Positions 60,230-64,000 of a stretch of DNA of 64,000 nt are shown in pieces. The stretch spans positions 186,001 to 250,000 of the forward strand of contig CAVZCJ010000010.1 in NCBI GenBank assembly GCA_963773625.1. The letters run 5' to 3'. The first letter of the stretch is position 1. Every line of letters starts with the position of its first letter. The notes under the pieces were generated by a model that searched no databases, was not told where the DNA came from, and saw only the letters and a list, made by a program, of their open reading frames with translations. A program made the translations under genes and the position numbers. The stretch comes from DATARH01 sp963773625 (GTDB taxonomy: Bacteria; Pseudomonadota; Alphaproteobacteria; ATCC43930; CGMCC-115725).

Positions 60230-60940
60230 ATGGACAGCGACATCGGGCGGCGGATCGCCGCCGAGTTTTTCGGCACGTTCTGGCTGGTGTTCGGCGGGTG
60301 CGGTGCGGCGGTGCTCGCCGCAGGCTTCCCTAATCTGGGGATCGGCTTTCTCGGTGTCGCATTTGCCTTCGGGTTGACGGTGTTGACGATGGCCTATGCC
60401 GTTGGCCACATTTCGGGCGGGCATTTCAATCCGGCGGTAACGATCGGCCTGTGGACCGCCGGACGCTGTGCGAGCGGCCACGTCATCCCCTATGTCATCG
60501 CCCAGGTGATCGCGGCGATCGCGGCTGCAGCGGTGCTGTGGGTGATCGCGTCGAGCCATGCCGGCTGGGTCCCCGGCGGCTTCGCCTCGAATGGCTACGG
60601 TGATCTCAGCCCCGGCAAATACGGGCTCGGCGGCTGTTTCCTGATGGAAGTGGTGATGACGTTCTTCTTCCTCTTCATCATCATCGGCACGACGTCGAAG
60701 GGCGCGGCGGTCGGCTTCGCCGGCATCCCGATCGGGCTGGCGCTGACCCTCATCCATCTGGTGTCGATCCCGGTCACCAACACCTCGGTCAACCCGGCGC
60801 GCAGCACCGGGCCGGCGCTATTCGCCGGCGGAGAATATATCGGGCAGCTCTGGCTGTTCTGGGTGGCGCCGATCGCCGGGGCGGTGATCGCCGGGCTCCT
60901 TACGCGCTGGCTGCACGAGCCGATCTCCAGCGACGCCTAG
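60230..60940 (+). CDS. aqpZ: Aquaporin Z
   Basis: Intact 236-residue water channel of the MIP family. The two NPA boxes are GGHFNPAVTIG (about residue 65) and TSVNPARSTGPA (about residue 187). Six membrane helices are visible. The narrow-pore residues fit a water channel rather than a glycerol facilitator (His in GLALTLIHLVSIP and Arg after the second NPA). A GAGAGGGGGG ribosome-binding site precedes the ATG. It stands near mscL, suggesting osmotic stress handling. Confidence 0.94.
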   Translation: MDSDIGRRIAAEFFGTFWLVFGGCGAAVLAAGFPNLGIGFLGVAFAFGLTVLTMAYAVGHISGGHFNPAVTIGLWTAGRCASGHVIPYVIAQVIAAIAAAAVLWVIASSHAGWVPGGFASNGYGDLSPGKYGLGGCFLMEVVMTFFFLFIIIGTTSKGAAVGFAGIPIGLALTLIHLVSIPVTNTSVNPARSTGPALFAGGEYIGQLWLFWVAPIAGAVIAGLLTRWLHEPISSDA

Positions 60941-60999
60941 CGCACCGAGCCTCGTCCCCCATGCGGCGGCGGCCCGCTATGGGCCGATTCCTCCCGAAC

Positions 61000-61145
61000 G
61001 CGAAAGTCGGTTATCGAAAGTTGAGCCGTCGGTGTTTAGTGGCGCGATCGGCGTGGGTTCTGCCTCTTGGCCCCGACGAACGGCAACGGCGAAGTAGCGC
61101 CGATTTCGGCCATTCGCGTGACGACGAATCAGTCGGCTCAAATCG
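61000..61145. repeat. Dispersed intergenic repeat, copy D (fullest)
   Basis: Left half: GCGAAAGTCGGTTATCG, GCCGTCGG and GGCGCGATCGG (61000-61051). Right half: GCGCCGATTTCGGCCATTCG and GGCTCAAATCGAC (61098-61145). It lies in the 237-bp gap between aqpZ and mscL. The other copies hold one or both halves. Confidence 0.6.
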
Positions 61146-61177
61146 ACGCTGAGCGGATCTTCACCGTGGCGTGCTCT

Positions 61178-61597
61178 TCAGTGTTTGGCAGCTTCTGTGA
61201 GCGGCGAGGTGCAGAAGGCGCAACGGCGTGCCCCAATCGGCACATCGCTGAGACATTCCGGACATTTTTTGGTGGTCGGGTCGGGAGTGACCTCTCCGCG
61301 CCGCATTCGGGCAAGAAGCGCATTCATTGGCAGCACGACGAAGAAATATACGGCGGCAGCGATCAGTAAGAACGAGACGAGTGCGTTGATGAAGTCACCA
61401 ATCGGGAACTTACTCCCGTTAATAGTGAACTCGATTGCCGAGAAATCCGGCTTCCCGACAATCGCCGCGATCAAGGGTGTGATCAAATCCTTCACCAGCG
61501 CGGCAATGACGGCGCCAAACGCCACGCCCATCACGACCGCGACGGCGAGGTCGAGCACGTTGCCGCGGAATATGAACTGCTTGAAGCCCTGCAGCAT
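61178..61597 (-). CDS. mscL: Large-conductance mechanosensitive channel with C-terminal zinc-ribbon-like tail
   Basis: Intact 139-residue MscL, the emergency valve released on osmotic downshock. It begins MLQGFKQFIFRGNVLDLAVAVV and has KDLITPLIAAIVG and FLLIAAAVYFFVVLPMN, the two membrane helices of the family. The tail has CPECLSDVPIGARRCAFC, two CxxC pairs that could bind zinc; this tail is found in part of the family. An AGGAGGT ribosome-binding site precedes the ATG. Confidence 0.94.
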   Translation of the reverse strand: MLQGFKQFIFRGNVLDLAVAVVMGVAFGAVIAALVKDLITPLIAAIVGKPDFSAIEFTINGSKFPIGDFINALVSFLLIAAAVYFFVVLPMNALLARMRRGEVTPDPTTKKCPECLSDVPIGARRCAFCTSPLTEAAKH

Positions 61598-61691
61598 TCT
61601 GACCTCCTATCCACCTTCTCACGGGGGCGCGAGTTCCTGCTAGGGAGAAGACTGGCGGGAACCATGGCACTCGCGATGGTGAACTGTCTCC

Positions 61692-61931
61692 TCAGGAATG
61701 TTGCTTGATCTTGCTTTCAAGCGTTCCGGCCTGATGGTCACTGACCAATCTGCTGAGGGACGGCTCGTCAAGCGTTTGCAGCACGTCGGAGAGTTTGTCG
61801 GTGTCCTTGAATCCCTCGGCAAAATCCTGGCCATGGACCCTGCGTAACGTATGGACGAGGGTATTTCCGTGCTTCCTGCTGATCTCGCCGTTCTTGTCGC
61901 GATGACGCTGATCAAGTCCAGGCTGTTTCAT
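61692..61931 (-). CDS. Small conserved-type hypothetical protein
   Basis: A 79-residue hydrophilic protein. It starts MKQPGLDQRHRDKNGEISRK and ends GTLESKIKQHS. Motifs KHGNTLVHTLR and LSDVLQTLDEPSLSRL suggest a small helical fold. GGAGAGGAA lies just upstream of the ATG. It is unrecognised; its place between mscL and the Hsp20 genes suggests a stress role (inference). Confidence 0.65.
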   Translation of the reverse strand: MKQPGLDQRHRDKNGEISRKHGNTLVHTLRRVHGQDFAEGFKDTDKLSDVLQTLDEPSLSRLVSDHQAGTLESKIKQHS

Positions 61932-62035
61932 GGGGTTCCTCTCCAGTTTGAATTTACCGGTGCTGCGCCGGGGCGCGGCATCCTCAGGAGGAGCACCGCG
62001 CCCTCGGTCGATGGCCCCTCCAAAAACGATCGCGC

Positions 62036-62449
62036 TTAATTGATCGCGATTTTTCGCGGCATCGCCTCCTTTGCCTTCTTTAGCGTCAGGGTCAGGACGC
62101 CGTCATCGACCTGAGCGGTGATCTGCTGCTGGTCGATCTTGTTCGACAGCGTGAACGAGCGGGCGAAATGGCCGACATTGTACTCGGTGTAGAGCGGCTC
62201 CAACCCCTCGTATTTGGCGAAGTCAATCCGCCCTTCGACTCGGAGCACGTCGTTTTCGATATTCACGTCGACATTCTTCTTTTCGACTCCTGGGATTTCC
62301 ATCACGACGATCAAGGCGTCGTCGGTTTCGTAGATGTCCGTATTCTGGACATAGTAGCGGGCAGGAACTGTGCTCTCTTCCTTGGAGACCAGTTCTTTCT
62401 TTTCCTGTACCGCGAGCTCTTGAGATTTTGCTGCTTGAGACTGTGCCAT
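62036..62449 (-). CDS. Hsp20/alpha-crystallin small heat-shock protein
   Basis: Intact 137-residue ATP-independent holdase. The alpha-crystallin domain runs from DIYETDDALIVVMEIPGVEKKNVDV to VDDGVLTLTLKKAKEA, ending in the C-terminal IxI motif IAIN. The N-terminal arm is short and charged. It lies 31 bp after a second Hsp20 gene, giving a pair that may form mixed oligomers. A GGAGAGGG site precedes the ATG. Confidence 0.93.
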   Translation of the reverse strand: MAQSQAAKSQELAVQEKKELVSKEESTVPARYYVQNTDIYETDDALIVVMEIPGVEKKNVDVNIENDVLRVEGRIDFAKYEGLEPLYTEYNVGHFARSFTLSNKIDQQQITAQVDDGVLTLTLKKAKEAMPRKIAIN

Positions 62450-62480
62450 TTTCCCTCTCCATCTCTTAAGTCGATGCGGG

Positions 62481-62906
62481 CTATGCCACGGTGATCGCTT
62501 TCGGCTTATCCCGCTCCGCGCGTGGGAGATAAAGAGCCAGGATCCCGTCGTGGTATTCGGCCTTGACGCGGTCCGCGTCGATTTCGACTGGGAGGGTCAC
62601 CGCCCGATCAAAACTCCCGGCCAGTCGCTCGCGGCGATGAACACTGGCCTTTTCGCCATATTCCACCGGCTTGGTGCCGGCAAGGTGGATCGTTCTGCCC
62701 TTGACCTGGATCTGCAAGTCGGCCTTTCGGATGCCGGGCAGTTCGGTGAGAATGACTATGTCATCGCCCTTACGAAACACGTTGAGCGGCGGAAAAGCAC
62801 CGCTGCCGCTGATACTCGGCTCCAGCCATCTGCTGGCGCGCAACGCATCGAGAGCCTGCTGGAACTGGAGAAAGGTGCCGAAGGCGTCGGGGGACAGCAT
62901 GGCCAT
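62481..62906 (-). CDS. Hsp20/alpha-crystallin small heat-shock protein
   Basis: Intact 141-residue small heat-shock protein. It begins MAMLSPDAFGTFLQFQQALD and has the alpha-crystallin domain NVFRKGDDIVILTELPGIRK, FDRAVTLPVEIDADRV, and YHDGILALYLPRAE, ending KAITVA. It is of a class distinct from the neighbour (hydrophobic N-terminal arm). Two starts two codons apart are possible. It is first of the Hsp20 pair, about 95 bp downstream of an FNR/FixK-like box. Confidence 0.93.
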   Translation of the reverse strand: MAMLSPDAFGTFLQFQQALDALRASRWLEPSISGSGAFPPLNVFRKGDDIVILTELPGIRKADLQIQVKGRTIHLAGTKPVEYGEKASVHRRERLAGSFDRAVTLPVEIDADRVKAEYHDGILALYLPRAERDKPKAITVA

Positions 62907-62994
62907 AGTTCATCCTCCTGGGCTTGGTTGTCCGATACTTGGCAAGACCAGAGCTACGGACAACTACGGTAGAACTGCTGAGCCAATGTGTTCA

Positions 62995-63008
62995 TTGATC
63001 TGGGTCAA
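62995..63008 (-). promoter_or_regulatory. FNR/FixK-like box upstream of the Hsp20 pair
   Basis: TTGATCTGGGTCAA is TTGAT-N4-GTCAA, close to the FNR/FixK consensus. Its centre is about 95 bp before the first Hsp20 start; a site at -41.5 would put transcription start near 62960. Confidence 0.6.
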
Positions 63009-63085
63009 AACCGGTAGGGGGTTGCAAAAAAATCTTTTGATCAGCTCGCTTTTAGGGACGTTAAATGCGCACCTTCTCCGTGCAC

Positions 63086-63811
63086 CTAAAACGCCGGCAT
63101 CGGTGAGCCCGGAACGATATGCTCTTGGACGCCGCGCACTCCGGCGGTGTTCTCTGCCGCAATCCGCAGCGCCTGCCGCTGATCGGCCGGGCGGTCGTCA
63201 CAGAGCCAAAGATGCACCACCTGATCCTTCACGATGACGTCATCGGCCCATACGTTAGGCCACTGCAACCTGCCCAGCTCGTCGAGCAGCCGCTTTCGGA
63301 TTAACTCATCCAAGACCCTGCTGCGAATGGCCTGTTCGTCATCGGCGTCGCTTGGCGCCGGAGGTTCTGTCGCGGCCAATGCCCTCACAAGGTTCGCCCT
63401 GCTAATAATGCCAACGAGCGCTCCGTTGTTGATGACCGGGACGCGTTTAATCCCATTGGTCTCGAGCAGCATGGCAACATCAGCAAGCTCGGCCGTCTCG
63501 CTCACCGAGATGACCTCGCGGGTCATCACATCGGCGACGTGGCGGCCATGTGACTTGACGTAGTCGGGAGCAACGTTGGAGGCGAGCGAGTTTAGCCACC
63601 ATGAGCGGCGTCGCTTGATGCGACGCTCCGTCCCGATCTCGGCGCGATGCAGGAGATCGCCTTCGCTTACGATGCCAATGACGTGGCTGCTCCCGTCGAC
63701 AACAGGAACCCCGCTAATCCCGCGCTCGGAAAGAAGGGCGGCGACTTCCCGCACGGTTTTGCCGGCGTCGACCGTAAGCACTTCCTTTGTCATCACGTCT
63801 GCTGCACGCAT
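63086..63811 (-). CDS. Two CBS domains plus BON domain protein
   Basis: Intact 241-residue cytoplasmic protein. CBS 1 has MRAADVMTKEVLTVDAGKTVREV and ISGVPVVDGSSHVIGIVSEGDLL; CBS 2 has VADVMTREVISVSETAELADVA and IKRVPVINNGALVGIISRANLVRAL. A C-terminal BON-like domain follows (about residues 165-235). CBS pairs bind adenosyl nucleotides as energy sensors in known proteins. The ATG at 63811 is preceded by GGGAGGC; a longer frame to 63886 would cover the FNR box and is rejected. Confidence 0.9.
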   Translation of the reverse strand: MRAADVMTKEVLTVDAGKTVREVAALLSERGISGVPVVDGSSHVIGIVSEGDLLHRAEIGTERRIKRRRSWWLNSLASNVAPDYVKSHGRHVADVMTREVISVSETAELADVAMLLETNGIKRVPVINNGALVGIISRANLVRALAATEPPAPSDADDEQAIRSRVLDELIRKRLLDELGRLQWPNVWADDVIVKDQVVHLWLCDDRPADQRQALRIAAENTAGVRGVQEHIVPGSPMPAF

Positions 63812-63862
63812 CGAAAAGCCTCCCAGAATCAGGCAATTCTCCACTTGCCTCGCTAGGGCACA

Positions 63863-63876
63863 TTGATCCAAATCAA
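63863..63876 (-). promoter_or_regulatory. Perfect FNR/FixK box upstream of the CBS-BON gene
   Basis: TTGATCCAAATCAA is an exact TTGAT-N4-ATCAA palindrome. Its centre is 58 bp before the ATG. A class II site at -41.5 would leave a 17-base leader. It is the best match in the window. Confidence 0.75.
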
Positions 63877-63985
63877 GAACAGCCACGGGCTAGACGAAGC
63901 CGCGTGACGCAGCGTGCTGTAATCAGCCGAATGATTACGATGAGGATGATCGTGCCGTTTTCGCCGCGATCCTCGTCGTCGATGT

Positions 63986-64000
63986 GCGAAGGTCGGCTTT
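63986..64000. repeat. Dispersed intergenic repeat, copy E (start only)
   Basis: GCGAAGGTCGGCTT at the right edge is the start of the left half of the repeat. The rest lies outside the window. The 110 bp between it and the FNR box hold no supported feature. Confidence 0.35.

Overview
This is a GC-rich chromosomal segment from an alphaproteobacterium. The evidence is the sdhC-sdhD-sdhA order, the row hisN-type phosphatase / membrane-anchored cytochrome c / kdsB / pheA, a Flp pilin, tandem Hsp20 genes and several FNR/FixK-type boxes. Order and genus cannot be fixed from the sequence. Many conserved genes carry single-base frameshifts, most often one extra C or G. These look like sequence errors rather than pseudogenes, so such genes are annotated over their full span. 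Lesions are dense at 1-26.5 kb and 47.7-59 kb and rare at 27-47 kb and 59-64 kb.

Layout. 1-2.6 kb: succinate dehydrogenase (sdhA, sdhD, sdhC). 2.7-7.1 kb: a nitrilase-family amidohydrolase, a small secreted protein and yejA-yejB peptide-uptake genes without yejE/yejF. 7.1-11.7 kb: core metabolism (inositol-phosphatase family, cytochrome c, kdsB, pheA, a malate/lactate dehydrogenase-type enzyme, methylmalonyl-CoA epimerase). 11.8-14 kb: a lipoprotein and a three-gene operon (small protein, cupin-like, GNAT) divergent from a YafY/WYL regulator with a perfect palindrome between them. 14-15.7 kb: gamma-glutamyltransferase.

15.9-36.8 kb: an exopolysaccharide cluster of Wzx/Wzy type. It has an initiating sugar-phosphate transferase, a Wza-like export lipoprotein, a Wzz-like chain-length protein, a separate CpsD-like ATPase with an aberrant Walker A, three glycosyltransferases, an ExeA/XrtA-type ATPase, a polymerase/ligase, a flippase and two methyltransferases. 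Tailoring or editing genes include a GH10 glycanase, a NodB deacetylase, a PAP2 phosphatase, a GMC oxidoreductase, an aldo/keto reductase and a thioesterase. A secreted protein made of two copies of one domain sits inside the cluster.

37-47.3 kb: a VOC protein, an MFS exporter, a cysteine-dioxygenase-like cupin, the cytochrome bd operon cydP-cydA-cydB-cydX, an acyl-CoA-dehydrogenase-like flavoprotein, and a lone xanthine-dehydrogenase-type molybdenum subunit with a MoaD-like partner. 47.4-53.8 kb: a Flp pilin, a TonB-receptor / YfiR-like / GGDEF-EAL module and a small membrane protein. 53.8-59 kb: tRNA-Thr(UGU), a histidine kinase with response regulator, and an orphan sugar-type binding protein. 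59-64 kb: stress and osmotic genes (aqpZ, mscL, two Hsp20, CBS-BON) with degenerate intergenic repeats.

FNR/FixK-like boxes lie upstream of the cyd operon, in the gap between the GGDEF-EAL gene and a small membrane protein, and upstream of a hypothetical gene, the Hsp20 pair and the CBS-BON gene. The right third of the window therefore looks like part of a low-oxygen response regulon.
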